The notes under the pieces: model-generated
Told to the model about the DNA's origin: nothing
The model's input: the letters and a program-made list of their open reading frames with translations, nothing else
The model's database searches: none
Origin: an uncultured Chlorobiaceae bacterium
GTDB taxonomy: Bacteria > Bacteroidota > Chlorobiia > Chlorobiales > Chlorobiaceae
Direction: 5' to 3'
Assembly: GCA_903871235.1 (NCBI GenBank)
Contig: CAIQGA010000122.1
Location: 1-49,673 of the forward strand
DNA length: 49,673 nucleotides
Program-made: the position numbers and the translations under genes
Part shown: piece after piece, positions 35,936-44,832 of the stretch
Position numbering within the stretch: position 1 is the first letter of the stretch
Layout of the letters: the number at the start of each line of letters is the position of its first letter

Positions 35936-36853
35936 TCAGCTCAAAAAATCACCAAACCGCGTCTCGCCAAGAATAGCAAGCGCTTTTATGGCATCATCTT
36001 TGGACGGCGGTTTTCCGTGCCAGTTCGATTTATCAGGCATACTTCCCTCAAAAAAAGGAACCCCTTTGCCCATGATGGTTGTCGCAAGAATCACCGTCGG
36101 CTTCTGACGATCACCGCACGCCTTGATTTTTTCTACCGTCGCAACAAAATCCTCCATATCGTTGCCATCGCAACAACAAACATCCCAGCCAAACGAGCGC
36201 CATTTATCAGCAAACGGCTCAACGCTCATGATGGAGGTAACCTCACCATCAATCTGCAAATTGTTGTAATCAACAATACCAATAATCTTGTCCAGCTTGT
36301 AATGAGAGGCGCTCATCGCCGCTTCCCAAATCTGCCCCTCCTGGCACTCGCCATCGCCCATCAAACAGAAAACATCACCCTGACGCCCATCAAGACGAAG
36401 ACCAAGCGCTGCACCAACCGCAGCGGAAAGACCCTGACCAAGGGATCCGGAAGCAATTCTGATTCCTGGAAGCTTCGCTTCAGAGGTAGGATGACCCTGC
36501 AGGTAGGAGCTGACCTGTCGAAGTGAATTCAGTTCACTGAGAGGAAAATACCCTGAACGGGCAAGCACACTGTACCAAACCGGAGCAATATGACCATTGG
36601 AAAGAAAAACCATATCCTCGTCATGAAGTTTCCAGAACTCATGCGGCTTATGCTGAAGTACCCTGAAATAGAGTGCGGTAAAAATATCGGCCATGCCGAG
36701 CGAACCACCCGTATGACCGGAATTGGCCATAGCAAGCATTCTGATAACATCACGACGGACCTGGCGGGCCATCTCCTTGAGATCATCAATAGAGGCAAGC
36801 TCAAGAAGCACGCCTTTTCTTTCAGCAGGATACAGTTTCAACTCTTTTGCCAT
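35936..36853 (-). CDS. Transketolase N-terminal subunit, without its C-terminal partner nearby
   Basis: 305 residues, covering only the thiamine-diphosphate domain: GHTGGSLGMADIFTALYF, SNGHIAPVWYS, GSLGQGLSAAVGAALG, and GDGECQEGQIWEAAMSASH ... IVDYNN for the Mg/ThDP site. The pyrimidine and C-terminal domains are missing; in split transketolases they are on an adjacent gene, but here the neighbours are dedA and rsmD. The protein must either pair with a C-terminal half encoded elsewhere or have another job. It heads the tightly spaced run tktN-rsmD-coaD-aspC-plsC. Confidence 0.88.
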   Translation of the reverse strand: MAKELKLYPAERKGVLLELASIDDLKEMARQVRRDVIRMLAMANSGHTGGSLGMADIFTALYFRVLQHKPHEFWKLHDEDMVFLSNGHIAPVWYSVLARSGYFPLSELNSLRQVSSYLQGHPTSEAKLPGIRIASGSLGQGLSAAVGAALGLRLDGRQGDVFCLMGDGECQEGQIWEAAMSASHYKLDKIIGIVDYNNLQIDGEVTSIMSVEPFADKWRSFGWDVCCCDGNDMEDFVATVEKIKACGDRQKPTVILATTIMGKGVPFFEGSMPDKSNWHGKPPSKDDAIKALAILGETRFGDFLS

Positions 36854-36931
36854 GGTAGGTCAACAAAATGCTTGTGAATGAATAAAAAAAAGCTTGAAGT
36901 TAAGTGGCTGGAGATAAATAACAAAAAAAAC

Positions 36932-37576
36932 TTATTCATGGTGCAGCTTTCTCTCCCTTAAAAATTTCCATCCGGAAAAAAAAAGAATTAAAACAAAAAT
37001 AATCGAAACCGGAATGGTGTAGAGTGCAGCATAACCGCCAATATCCTGCCAGTTGCTTCCCAAAAAATAACCTCCATAGAGCAGAAGCACGTTCCAGGCA
37101 AACGCACTCGTCAAAGCAGCAAGCAAAACCAATGGCGTCCTGAGGTGCATCAAACCAGCCATAACCGAAATAACCGCCCTCGAACCGAACAGGAATCGGT
37201 TCGCCAGCACGGCAAGATAACCGTGAGTGGCAAATTTTTGGCGAAGCAACTCCATATCAGAAGGAGGGAAAAAACGGTGAACACTTTTCGCCAGCCAGTG
37301 CTGCGCCGGACTCTCCCCTCCTGCATACAATTTCATGCCAAGATGCCGACTGAGCATATAGACAAGCATAAAACCGGCCGTAGAGCCCAGCGAAGAGCTC
37401 AACAGTGCCTCAGCAAAATGAATGTCACTTTTACTGATCAGATAGCCGATAAAGGCAATCGGAATATCTCCCGGTATCGGCGGTACAACATTTTCCAGAA
37501 ATGCAATCAAAAAGAGAAAAAAATAGATCGCAGCAGGATCGGCATGCTGCAGCCAGACAATCGCAGCTTCAAGCAT
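36932..37576 (-). CDS. DedA-family membrane protein
   Basis: 214 residues with about five hydrophobic segments. DedA signature: FLENVVPPIPGDIPIAF with the conserved acidic E and PPIPGD, and NRFLFGSRAVISVMAG matching the FxRxxPGxRT/G motif region in degenerate form. These proteins help lipid flipping (undecaprenyl phosphate or phosphatidylethanolamine) across the inner membrane. It follows purC by 29 bp and precedes the transketolase half by 78 bp. Confidence 0.87.
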   Translation of the reverse strand: MLEAAIVWLQHADPAAIYFFLFLIAFLENVVPPIPGDIPIAFIGYLISKSDIHFAEALLSSSLGSTAGFMLVYMLSRHLGMKLYAGGESPAQHWLAKSVHRFFPPSDMELLRQKFATHGYLAVLANRFLFGSRAVISVMAGLMHLRTPLVLLAALTSAFAWNVLLLYGGYFLGSNWQDIGGYAALYTIPVSIIFVLILFFSGWKFLRERKLHHE

Positions 37577-37605
37577 AACCGACCCTCCGTTCTATAGTGC
37601 CAGCC

Positions 37606-38316
37606 TCAATCAAGATCAAGAACCCTTCTTTGCACTTCACTGTAAGCGTCCTCAACACCACCAAGGTCAAAGCGGAAACGATCCTTGTCCATTTTTTCAT
37701 TCGTCTCAAGATCCCAGAAACGGCAGGTATCGGGGCTGATTTCGTCACCCAGCAGAATCTCGTTGTTGTGGCGGCCAAACTCAAGCTTGAAATCAACCAG
37801 TTTGAGTTTTCTTGCGGCAAAAAATTCTCTGAGCAAAGCATTGATGCTCTCTGCACGATTTTTCAGAACAGCAAGCTCCTCAAGCGTGGCAACGCCAAGC
37901 GCCACAGCGTGAGCCTCATTCATCAGCGGGTCATCGAGATCATCATCTTTGAGATAGAACTCGACAATCGGCGTTGCAAGTACCGTTCCTTCACTGAAGC
38001 CGTACCGCTTCACCAGCGAACCTGCCGCAATATTGCGCACAACTACCTCGACCTTGATGATATCGAGATAACGGCACAGCATATCACGATCAGAGAGCTT
38101 CTCGACAAAATGAGTACGGATACCTTGAGCTTCAAGCAAGGTGAAGAGCTTGCATGATATTGCATTGTTCACAACACCCTTCTCGGCGATACTCCCCTTT
38201 TTCTTGTTATTGAACGCTGTTGCATCGTCCTTGAACTCCTGTATCACCAGATTGGCATCATCCGTTAAAAAAACCTTTTTAGCTTTGCCTTCATACAGTT
38301 GTGTCGTCTTTTTCAT
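37606..38316 (-). CDS. purC: SAICAR synthetase
   Basis: 236 residues, typical for bacterial PurC. It joins CAIR and aspartate with ATP in purine synthesis. Hallmarks: LYEGKAKKVFLTDD at the N-terminus, FKDDATAFNNKKKGSI, VRNIAAGSLVKRYG, and LVDFKLEFGRHNNEILLGDEISPDTCRFWD. It follows the 136-residue unknown gene by 60 bp. Confidence 0.96.
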   Translation of the reverse strand: MKKTTQLYEGKAKKVFLTDDANLVIQEFKDDATAFNNKKKGSIAEKGVVNNAISCKLFTLLEAQGIRTHFVEKLSDRDMLCRYLDIIKVEVVVRNIAAGSLVKRYGFSEGTVLATPIVEFYLKDDDLDDPLMNEAHAVALGVATLEELAVLKNRAESINALLREFFAARKLKLVDFKLEFGRHNNEILLGDEISPDTCRFWDLETNEKMDKDRFRFDLGGVEDAYSEVQRRVLDLD

Positions 38317-38376
38317 GTCGCAATAAAATTATAGTGATTGGCCACCGCGAACGATAACCGTTAATACCCCAAACAA

Positions 38377-38787
38377 TCAGCCCCTTTGCTGACCCTCCTG
38401 GTCAGAAGCCGCCTGCTGCACCGCACCGGTAAGCACAATGGCAATCTGATCGTCGGTCAACCCCTTGTCCTTTAAAAAACTCATAAACCTGAACACTCCC
38501 AAATCCGAGAGCATCGCTTTCGGCTGGTACTGCTCATCAAGTCCTCTTGCACGACTGTACTCTTCAGAGGTCTTGATCCAGTCATCAATGAACTGTTCCG
38601 ACTTCCCGTTCTCAAGAAAAAAACCGGTCACAATCACTTTAACCTTGTCCATTGCCGGTTCCGGATGAACTTGAAAGAGCAGTTGCATCTCTTCAGAAAT
38701 CCTTGCCAACACAATAACCGCCTCTCTGTCAAGGGTCTCCTCGAGGATATCTTTCGCCTGTTCCTTGACATCACTCTTCTGGGTCAT
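38377..38787 (-). CDS. Small acidic protein of unknown function
   Basis: 136 residues, no family recognised. Mostly helical and charged, starting MTQKSDVKEQAKDILEE; contains ARISEEMQLLFQVHPEPAMD, ARGLDEQYQPKAML and a glutamine-rich end. No signal, membrane segment or metal motif. Upstream region 38788-38892 is shared with the divergent endonuclease/phosphatase gene and likely holds both promoters. Codon use resembles the flanking housekeeping genes, so it is probably a real lineage-specific gene. Confidence 0.75.
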   Translation of the reverse strand: MTQKSDVKEQAKDILEETLDREAVIVLARISEEMQLLFQVHPEPAMDKVKVIVTGFFLENGKSEQFIDDWIKTSEEYSRARGLDEQYQPKAMLSDLGVFRFMSFLKDKGLTDDQIAIVLTGAVQQAASDQEGQQRG

Positions 38788-38892
38788 AATGCTTCCCGGA
38801 TTGTTGAAAAATAAAATATTGACAAACTGGAAAATCCCGATTAAGTTACAGAATGATTATGGGAAAGAAAAAAAATTAGAACGAAAGAGGCC

Positions 38893-39921
38893 ATGCAAAA
38901 AATACTCCGCTGCGTTTTTCTCTTTTTCATCACAGCCTTATCGGTATCAGCTCCGGTCAGGGGAGGCTTAAATACTGAAAAAAACGTACTTTTTCTCTGG
39001 TGGAACGTTGAAAATCTCTTCGATTGGCACAACGACCCGACAACCGAAGATGACGATTTTACCCCGGAAGGAAAACTGCAATGGACAGAAAAAAGAGTCC
39101 TGCTGAAAGAGATGCGCATCCGCCACCTCCTCTCAGCAGTAGAGGCACACCCCGACTACAGAAAATATCCTGATATCCTTGCTTTTGCCGAAGTAGAAAA
39201 CCGCAATATCTTTGAGTGTACACTCCAGGGTACCGGCGATGTCGTCTACAAAACCATCTATCACGAATCGCGTGATCCAAGAGGTATCGACATCGGCCTC
39301 GCCTATAACCCAAAAACAATTCGCCCGGCAGGATCGAAAGCCTATTCAGTGCCTCTTGACGATAGACCGACAAGAAAGATCGTCGTAGCCGGATTTTCAG
39401 CCGATAGCCACCCTTTTTACGTCATTCTGAACCACTGGCCCTCACGCTCCTTCGACACCGGATGGACAGAACCGAAACGACTTGCTGCGGCAAAAGTGGC
39501 CCGCCACATTCTCGACAGTCTGCTTGTCAGCAACCCGAAAGCTGACTGCATCGTCATGGGCGACTTCAATGATGAACCCTCCGACCGCTCCCTGAAACAG
39601 GTGCTCCGTTCAACATTCGATGCTGCAAAGGTCAGGGCGAACGGAAACAGCCTCCTGTACAACTGCTGGAGCAACTACGAAGGAATAGGCAGCTACTTCT
39701 ACGACAACCACTGGCAACAGATCGACCAGATCCTTCTCAGCCCGGGAATGCTTGACAACAGGGGATTGACAGCACCAGAAGATGCGTTCCACTGCTTCTC
39801 CTTTTTCCGGCTCTTCGACTACTCCGGCAAAAAGCCCTGGGCCACTTACGAAAAAAGAAAATACAAGGGGGGCTACTCCGACCATCTGCCACTGATTTTA
39901 AAAGCCCGCATCGCCCCTTAG
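38893..39921 (+). CDS. Secreted endonuclease/exonuclease/phosphatase family protein
   Basis: 342 residues. N-terminal signal peptide (LFFITALSVSAPVRG), then an EEP fold: LWWNVENLFDW, ILAFAEVENRNIFE with the metal-binding glutamate, NHWPSRSFDTG with the catalytic histidine, CIVMGDFNDEPSDRS (D and N of the active site), and C-terminal YSDHLPLIL with the general-base D-H pair. All active-site positions are present. Substrate may be DNA, RNA or a phosphodiester lipid; secretion suggests nutrient scavenging outside the cytoplasm. Confidence 0.87.
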   Translation: MQKILRCVFLFFITALSVSAPVRGGLNTEKNVLFLWWNVENLFDWHNDPTTEDDDFTPEGKLQWTEKRVLLKEMRIRHLLSAVEAHPDYRKYPDILAFAEVENRNIFECTLQGTGDVVYKTIYHESRDPRGIDIGLAYNPKTIRPAGSKAYSVPLDDRPTRKIVVAGFSADSHPFYVILNHWPSRSFDTGWTEPKRLAAAKVARHILDSLLVSNPKADCIVMGDFNDEPSDRSLKQVLRSTFDAAKVRANGNSLLYNCWSNYEGIGSYFYDNHWQQIDQILLSPGMLDNRGLTAPEDAFHCFSFFRLFDYSGKKPWATYEKRKYKGGYSDHLPLILKARIAP

Positions 39922-39934
39922 CGCCAACAAAGCC

Positions 39935-40921
39935 TCACCGGGCATTATGCTTGTGATTGTCGGAGATGTTTTTCACGCTCCATTCCACCCGCTTCGTAAA
40001 CACTGCCTTGCGGACAGGGCACTCCCCTTTTTGACAGATTTCGCACGAAAAATCAAGACAGCCATCCGTGTGAACAAAAAGTTCAATGCTTCCACCAAAA
40101 TTGTCATTGACCAGCTTGTTGAGTTTGTCAATCTGCAAGTGCGCTTCGTGCACATTCAAGTACCAGGGAACGGTCAAATGGCAATCAAGATGAAGCGTGC
40201 TCCCGTACTTAATGATGCGCAGATTGTGAAGATCAATCCACTCATTACTGCGATTGGCCTGCAGCAAACTCACCATTTTTCCCAACAACTCTTCATCCGC
40301 CTCGTCCATGATTCCCCTGAGGGAGTCGCGAATAATCTTGTAGCCGGTAAAAACAATAAGGAGCGCAAAAATCAAAGCAACGGCACTGTCGAGCCACGCC
40401 ACCTTTGTCAAAAACAAGATGATCAGGCCGATGATAATACCAATGGTGGAATAGGTATCTGACTGAAGATGTTTTCCGCTGGCAACAAGAGCAAGAGAAT
40501 TGTTTTCCTTCCCCTTTTTAACAGCAAGCGCACCGACAACATAATTGATGATTGCCGTCGCCGTGATCAAAAGTATTCCGTAATCAAGCTGGGCAACCGG
40601 TTGCGGATCACCAAGATTTTTGGCAGCCTCATAGATGATAAGCAACCCGGCGCAGGCAATCAATGTACCCTCAATAGCCGCTGAAATAAATTCCACCTTC
40701 CCGTGACCATAAGGATGACCGGTGTCTTTTGGTTTGGCAGAAATATAGAGACTGTAGAGGCCGATGAAGCCACTGGTAACATTCACCGTACTTTCAAGCG
40801 CATCAGTAAGAATTGCTACTGAATTGGTAAGATACCAGGCCACCAGTTTGGTTACAAAAAGAACGACACCGGTAACAACAACAATTTTCTGGAAATTATA
40901 GTTTTGTTTTGCTGTGGTCAT
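39935..40921 (-). CDS. Cation diffusion facilitator transporter
   Basis: 328 residues, about six membrane helices. CDF signatures: TNSVAILTDALESTVNV in the second helix, HPYGHGKVE, and the metal-site region ASGKHLQSDTYSTIG in the fifth helix, followed by a ~100-residue cytoplasmic domain. The C-terminus has extra cysteines (CLDFSCEICQKGECP) and NHKHN, a possible metal-sensing site. It probably exports Zn, Fe or Mn by proton antiport. Lies 15 bp after the P-type ATPase gene, so the two are one operon; converges with the EEP gene. Confidence 0.9.
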   Translation of the reverse strand: MTTAKQNYNFQKIVVVTGVVLFVTKLVAWYLTNSVAILTDALESTVNVTSGFIGLYSLYISAKPKDTGHPYGHGKVEFISAAIEGTLIACAGLLIIYEAAKNLGDPQPVAQLDYGILLITATAIINYVVGALAVKKGKENNSLALVASGKHLQSDTYSTIGIIIGLIILFLTKVAWLDSAVALIFALLIVFTGYKIIRDSLRGIMDEADEELLGKMVSLLQANRSNEWIDLHNLRIIKYGSTLHLDCHLTVPWYLNVHEAHLQIDKLNKLVNDNFGGSIELFVHTDGCLDFSCEICQKGECPVRKAVFTKRVEWSVKNISDNHKHNAR

Positions 40922-40936
40922 GATTTTTGATAAAAG

Positions 40937-43522
40937 TTATCTCTTGTCGTTGCGTTCCCTTGCTCTTTTTTCCTGAAAAAATTTTGAAGATCCAACCCAC
41001 TTCACCCCCTCAAACCAGAGGACACTCCCGATGCCCGCAGAGAAGCAGAGAAGAAGATCAGATGAATGTAATGCGGAAAAACGGAAAAGATGAACAAAAA
41101 AAGGAATATAGAGCACAACTCCCAAAAAGAGGAGCGCCCCGGCTACCACCGGAATGAGTGCCTTGTTGGGATAGCGCATGGTAGCAACAAATGTCTGGCT
41201 CCAGGAGCGATTGGTCAAAATCAGACCGAGATTTGAAATCATCAACGTCGTAAAAGTCAGTGCGCGAACCTCAGGCTCTGAGTCACCCTTTGAAAAGGAG
41301 AACCAGAAAACCGCAAGCACAACCGCAAGCACAATGACGCCCTGCAGAAGGCTGAGCGCAACCATCTTTCGGCTGAACAACGGCTCCCTCGATTTCCGGG
41401 GTGGCCGCTTCATGACATCACTCTCCTCCCCCTCAGCTTCAAAAACGATTGAGCAGGCGGGATCAATGATCAGTTGCAAAAAAGCGATATGCGCTGGCAG
41501 CAAAAGAAGTGGCCACTGAAAAAGCACCGGAAAGAGCGATATGCCTGCGATAGGGACGTGAATAGCAAAAATATAGGCAATAGCTTTCCGAATATTGTCA
41601 AAAATCCGGCGTCCAAGCTTGATGGCCTGCACAATCGAAGAAAAATCGTCATCAAGCAAGACCAGTGAAGCCGACTCGCGGGCCACATCAGTTCCTCGTC
41701 CGCCCATTGCAATACCAATATTGGCCGCCTTCAGTGCAGGAGCATCATTCACCCCATCGCCGGTCATGGCAACAATTTCCCCATTGGCCTTGAGCGCACT
41801 CACCAACCGAAGTTTCTGCTCAGGCACAACCCTTGCAAATATATTCACCTCATTGATTCTCTGCTGCAACTCAGCCTCCGTCATCACCTCCATCTCCGGG
41901 CCAGTAATCCATGCCTCAGCTTTTTGCAAACCAATCTGCCGGGCAATGTTGCGAGCGGTGCCGGGATAATCGCCGGTTATCATCACCACACGGACACCAG
42001 CGCTATAACACTCTGCTATGGCCTCAGGCACCGTCGGACGCACCGGATCAGCAAGCCCGATAAGCCCAAGAAATTCAAAAACAAAGTCATGCTGCTGACA
42101 AGGTAAAACCGGTTGCTGAAAAAATGCCCTCGCCACTCCCAATACCCGCAACCCCCGATCAGCCATTTCACTGATACGGCAGGAAAGCCGCTCGCGTTGA
42201 AGATCATCACAATGACAAAGATCAAGAATGGCTTCGGGGGCACCTTTGGCAGCAATGGTATAATGCTGATTTTCCGACGATTTCCATACGCGCGAAAGGG
42301 AGAGTAGCTCTTTGGACAAGGGGTATTCATGCACCAGGAGCCAATCCTTGTGCAGATGCTCTGTCGCAGTCAGATAGGTATCACCAGCCTCTTTTATCGC
42401 CTTTTCCATCGGATCAAAAGGGTCGAGCTGACTGGCAAGAATAGTAAACTCAAGAAGCTCATGAAACTCCTCTGGAATGGAGTGTCGCGAAACCTCTTCG
42501 ACATCAAGAAATGCACCCCCGGCAAAGAGGCTGCTGACCGACATGCGATTCATGGTCAGCGTACCAGTCTTATCGACACAAAGTACCGTAGATGAGCCAA
42601 GCGTCTCGATGGCAGGCATCCGGCGGGTAAGTACCCGTTTTTTGGAAATACGCCACGCTCCCATGGCAAGAAAGATGGTCAAAACAACCGGCAGCTCTTC
42701 GGGCAGGGTTGCCATGGCAAGGGTAACCCCGGCCAGTAACCCGTGAAGCCAGTCGCTGCGGGTAAGACTGTAGAAAATGACCACCAGCGTGCAGAGTGAG
42801 AGACCAACCAAAGCAAGATGGTGCACCCATCGGCCCGTCTCCTTCTGCAACAGGGTCTCCTCCGGCACAACAGCCTGCAACACCTTGCCGATTTTACCAA
42901 CTTCGCTCGTTGTACCGGTTGCGACGACCCGTGCAATCCCCTGCCCCTGAACCACCAGTGTCCCTGAATAGATAAACGGCAAATCGTCTCCCCCCGGGTG
43001 CAGCTCTTTTGCATCCCGCAAGTCATCAGATTTTCGGACAGGAACAGATTCGCCGGTCAAAAGGGATTCATCAACCATCATATTGAGACACGCAAGAAGC
43101 TGTGCATCGGCCGCAACACGGTCACCCTCATTGACGACAAGGAGATCACCCCGTACCACCTCACGCCCCGCAATGCGCCGCTCTATACCATCCCTTACAA
43201 CCTGGGCACGAGGACTCGAAAGATCGCGAAGCGCATCCAGCGCATGTTCAGTCTTTCGCTCCTGGTAAAGGGTGAGGCCCATGACAAAAAAAACAAAGCC
43301 AAGAAGCATTAACGCCTCAGGGACATCACCAAGCAGCAGATAGAGCACACCACAAGCCACCAGCAAGAGAAACATCGGCTCGCGGACAACGCCAAAGGCG
43401 AGCGAAAAAAGAGAGCGACGCTCCGAAGAGGGCAGCTCATTATACCCTTCGGAGAGCAATCGTTCTGCAGCTTCTGCTTCTGAAAGGGATGCAAACCCTT
43501 CAGGTTTCATTGTGTTTTTCAT
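40937..43522 (-). CDS. P-type cation-transporting ATPase (P2-like)
   Basis: 861 residues. Cation ATPase N-terminal domain (ASLSEAEAAERLLSEGYNEL), TGES (156-159), transmembrane-4 PEELP (274-278) where SERCA-like pumps have PEGLP, phosphorylation site DKTGTLT with D317, KGAPE nucleotide motif, MITGDYPGTA and GDGVNDAPALKAANIG hinge. The layout with ~10 membrane helices matches the calcium/manganese-type family; the ion cannot be fixed from the motif alone. It is the first gene of an operon with the CDF transporter. Confidence 0.9.
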   Translation of the reverse strand: MKNTMKPEGFASLSEAEAAERLLSEGYNELPSSERRSLFSLAFGVVREPMFLLLVACGVLYLLLGDVPEALMLLGFVFFVMGLTLYQERKTEHALDALRDLSSPRAQVVRDGIERRIAGREVVRGDLLVVNEGDRVAADAQLLACLNMMVDESLLTGESVPVRKSDDLRDAKELHPGGDDLPFIYSGTLVVQGQGIARVVATGTTSEVGKIGKVLQAVVPEETLLQKETGRWVHHLALVGLSLCTLVVIFYSLTRSDWLHGLLAGVTLAMATLPEELPVVLTIFLAMGAWRISKKRVLTRRMPAIETLGSSTVLCVDKTGTLTMNRMSVSSLFAGGAFLDVEEVSRHSIPEEFHELLEFTILASQLDPFDPMEKAIKEAGDTYLTATEHLHKDWLLVHEYPLSKELLSLSRVWKSSENQHYTIAAKGAPEAILDLCHCDDLQRERLSCRISEMADRGLRVLGVARAFFQQPVLPCQQHDFVFEFLGLIGLADPVRPTVPEAIAECYSAGVRVVMITGDYPGTARNIARQIGLQKAEAWITGPEMEVMTEAELQQRINEVNIFARVVPEQKLRLVSALKANGEIVAMTGDGVNDAPALKAANIGIAMGGRGTDVARESASLVLLDDDFSSIVQAIKLGRRIFDNIRKAIAYIFAIHVPIAGISLFPVLFQWPLLLLPAHIAFLQLIIDPACSIVFEAEGEESDVMKRPPRKSREPLFSRKMVALSLLQGVIVLAVVLAVFWFSFSKGDSEPEVRALTFTTLMISNLGLILTNRSWSQTFVATMRYPNKALIPVVAGALLFLGVVLYIPFFVHLFRFSALHSSDLLLCFSAGIGSVLWFEGVKWVGSSKFFQEKRARERNDKR

Positions 43523-43662
43523 GACCTCTCTTGATAATCTTGAATTGTAAGACGATCACGTTGATGGGACAATCAGAATACTAATATAATCAGGGTTTTT
43601 GATATTAACAGATGGTAGCGGGAGGAAACGAAAAAAAAGGCGACTGCGGAACACTTGGTGTT

Positions 43663-43938
43663 TCAGCGGTTCTGCGCAGTGTGGAATATGGACAGTATTG
43701 TAATCGTCTTGTTATCCGAGGTGTAGATAACGCAGTACGGGATATCAGAAAAGTAGAGTTCCCTGGTATCTGTTATTTTACCGGGCTTTGCGCTCTGAGG
43801 AAACGGCAGCAACTGTTTTTTCGTTTTTTCAATAATCCTCAAAACCGTTTCTCTTGCTATTCTCTCGCTCTCTTGCTTGATATAGTGCTCTATATTTACA
43901 AGATGCTCTTTTGCTTGATCAGTCCAGGCTATCCGCAA
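43663..43938 (-). CDS. ParE/RelE-type toxin
   Basis: 91 residues of the RelE/ParE superfamily: N-terminal MRIAWTDQAKEHLVNIEHYI, central KQLLPFPQSAKPG, then ELYFSDIPYCVIYTSDNKTITILSIFH, the typical beta-sheet end. ParE-like members poison gyrase, RelE-like ones cleave mRNA; the sequence alignment favours ParE. The start overlaps the antitoxin's end by 20 bp, a common sign of translational coupling. Confidence 0.88.
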   Translation of the reverse strand: MRIAWTDQAKEHLVNIEHYIKQESERIARETVLRIIEKTKKQLLPFPQSAKPGKITDTRELYFSDIPYCVIYTSDNKTITILSIFHTAQNR

Positions 43939-44179
43939 CTCTTTGCTCCCATTCTTTTACGACAGTTTCATGATCTGTAACCCGCCCAGCCTTCATATCT
44001 TCCAATCCCTTCTGAATGCTTTGAATCTGCCACTCGTTATAATCCAGATAGGCTGAAACCGCCTCCTCCAAGACAAAGGTTTTCGTCCGCCTGGTCGCCA
44101 CAGCAAGAGCCGCAAGGCGGTCATTGGTCTCTTTTGGAATCTTGAAGGTGACTTGCTGCCGTTTTGTTTTTGTCGTCAT
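43919..44179 (-). CDS. Ribbon-helix-helix antitoxin
   Basis: 86 residues. N-terminal ribbon-helix-helix DNA-binding motif (RQQVTFKIPKETNDRLAALA) and a C-terminal helix that should bind the toxin (QSIQKGLEDMKAGRVTDHETV). ATG at 44179 follows GGAAAGATC; the longer frame from 44266 has no ribosome binding site. Antitoxin-first order with 20-bp overlap to the ParE-like toxin is standard. Confidence 0.88.
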   Translation of the reverse strand: MTTKTKRQQVTFKIPKETNDRLAALAVATRRTKTFVLEEAVSAYLDYNEWQIQSIQKGLEDMKAGRVTDHETVVKEWEQRVADSLD

Positions 44180-44353
44180 GATCTTTCCTTTGTTGAATGA
44201 AATCGTAATTTGATGTACTTCGTTAATATACGCCTTTCGTGCGAATTTTCGATACATCCGCTTCACGATTTGATCTTGATACGGTTGGACAATGCTGGAC
44301 GGGAGCCCGCCATTTAAAAATATCCTTGAAATAACGCAGCCATTCCGCTACAT

Positions 44354-44363
44354 TGTAGCTACA
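44354..44363. promoter_or_regulatory. Candidate operator of the dinJ-type antitoxin
   Basis: TGTAGCTACA is a perfect 10-bp palindrome 35 bp before the antitoxin start, and GCTAC-N3-GTAGC overlaps it (44347-44359). RelB/DinJ antitoxins bind short palindromes of this sort. A separate 9-bp inverted pair (ACTTCGTTA at 44217, TAACGAAGT at 44365) spans the region shared with the divergent TA pair. Confidence 0.45.
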
Positions 44364-44398
44364 CTAACGAAGTGATAACGTTAAAACAAGGAAAAGAG

Positions 44399-44662
44399 AT
44401 GATTGCAAACACTGTTGTGAGAGCACGAATCGACGAAAAAACCAAAGCCGAAGCCACCGCAGTGCTGGCTGCCATGGGGCTCACCCTGTCCGATGCCGTG
44501 CGGCTTATGCTGATACGGGTTGCCACAGAGAAAGCACTGCCATTTGAACCGCTCATTCCGAATGCCGAGACGATAGAAGCTATTATGGAGTCACAACGAG
44601 GAGAACTTATTACCGTCGGGTCCCGGGCAGAATTATTCAGGGTGCTTAATGAGGAGGATTGA
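44399..44662 (+). CDS. RelB/DinJ-family antitoxin
   Basis: 87 residues. N-terminal VRARIDEKTKAEATAVLAAM with GLTLSDAVRLMLIRVA, the classical DinJ/RelB ribbon-helix-helix. ATG at 44399 (MIANTVV) lies after GGAAAAGAG. Its 3' end overlaps the start of the toxin remnant by 14 bp, the usual overlap for this pair. With its toxin broken, it may now be an orphan antitoxin able to neutralise related toxins. Confidence 0.88.
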   Translation: MIANTVVRARIDEKTKAEATAVLAAMGLTLSDAVRLMLIRVATEKALPFEPLIPNAETIEAIMESQRGELITVGSRAELFRVLNEED

Positions 44663-44825
44663 ACTATCCCGCAAATTCATGCGCGACTATCAAAGAGAAA
44701 AATCATGAATGCACGGCAAATCACTTGATGCTCTATTGAACGGAATTCTTGATCTCCTCGAGGCCGACGAGGTTTTACCACCCAACGCCGTCGATCACGG
44801 ATCACACAGCGAACTTGGATTGTAA
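44649..44825 (+). pseudogene. YafQ-type toxin remnant
   Basis: Reading from ATG 44649 gives MRRIELSRKFMRDYQREKS, then an in-frame TGA (44706-44708), then MHGKSLDALLNGILDLLEAD ... LPPNAVDH and GSHSELGL before TAA. YafQ proteins (about 92 residues) have YKREKKGRHGK at the TGA and end in a GSHSEL/GTHAAL motif. Between DH and GSHSELGL roughly 35 codons, including the catalytic-histidine region, are missing. So this gene has both a nonsense codon and an internal deletion in frame. Confidence 0.8.
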
Positions 44826-44832
44826 TGCTGAA

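Noticed and set aside
43612-43980. 122-codon plus-strand frame opposite the ParE-like toxin
   Set aside because: Antisense to a toxin gene with clear family features.
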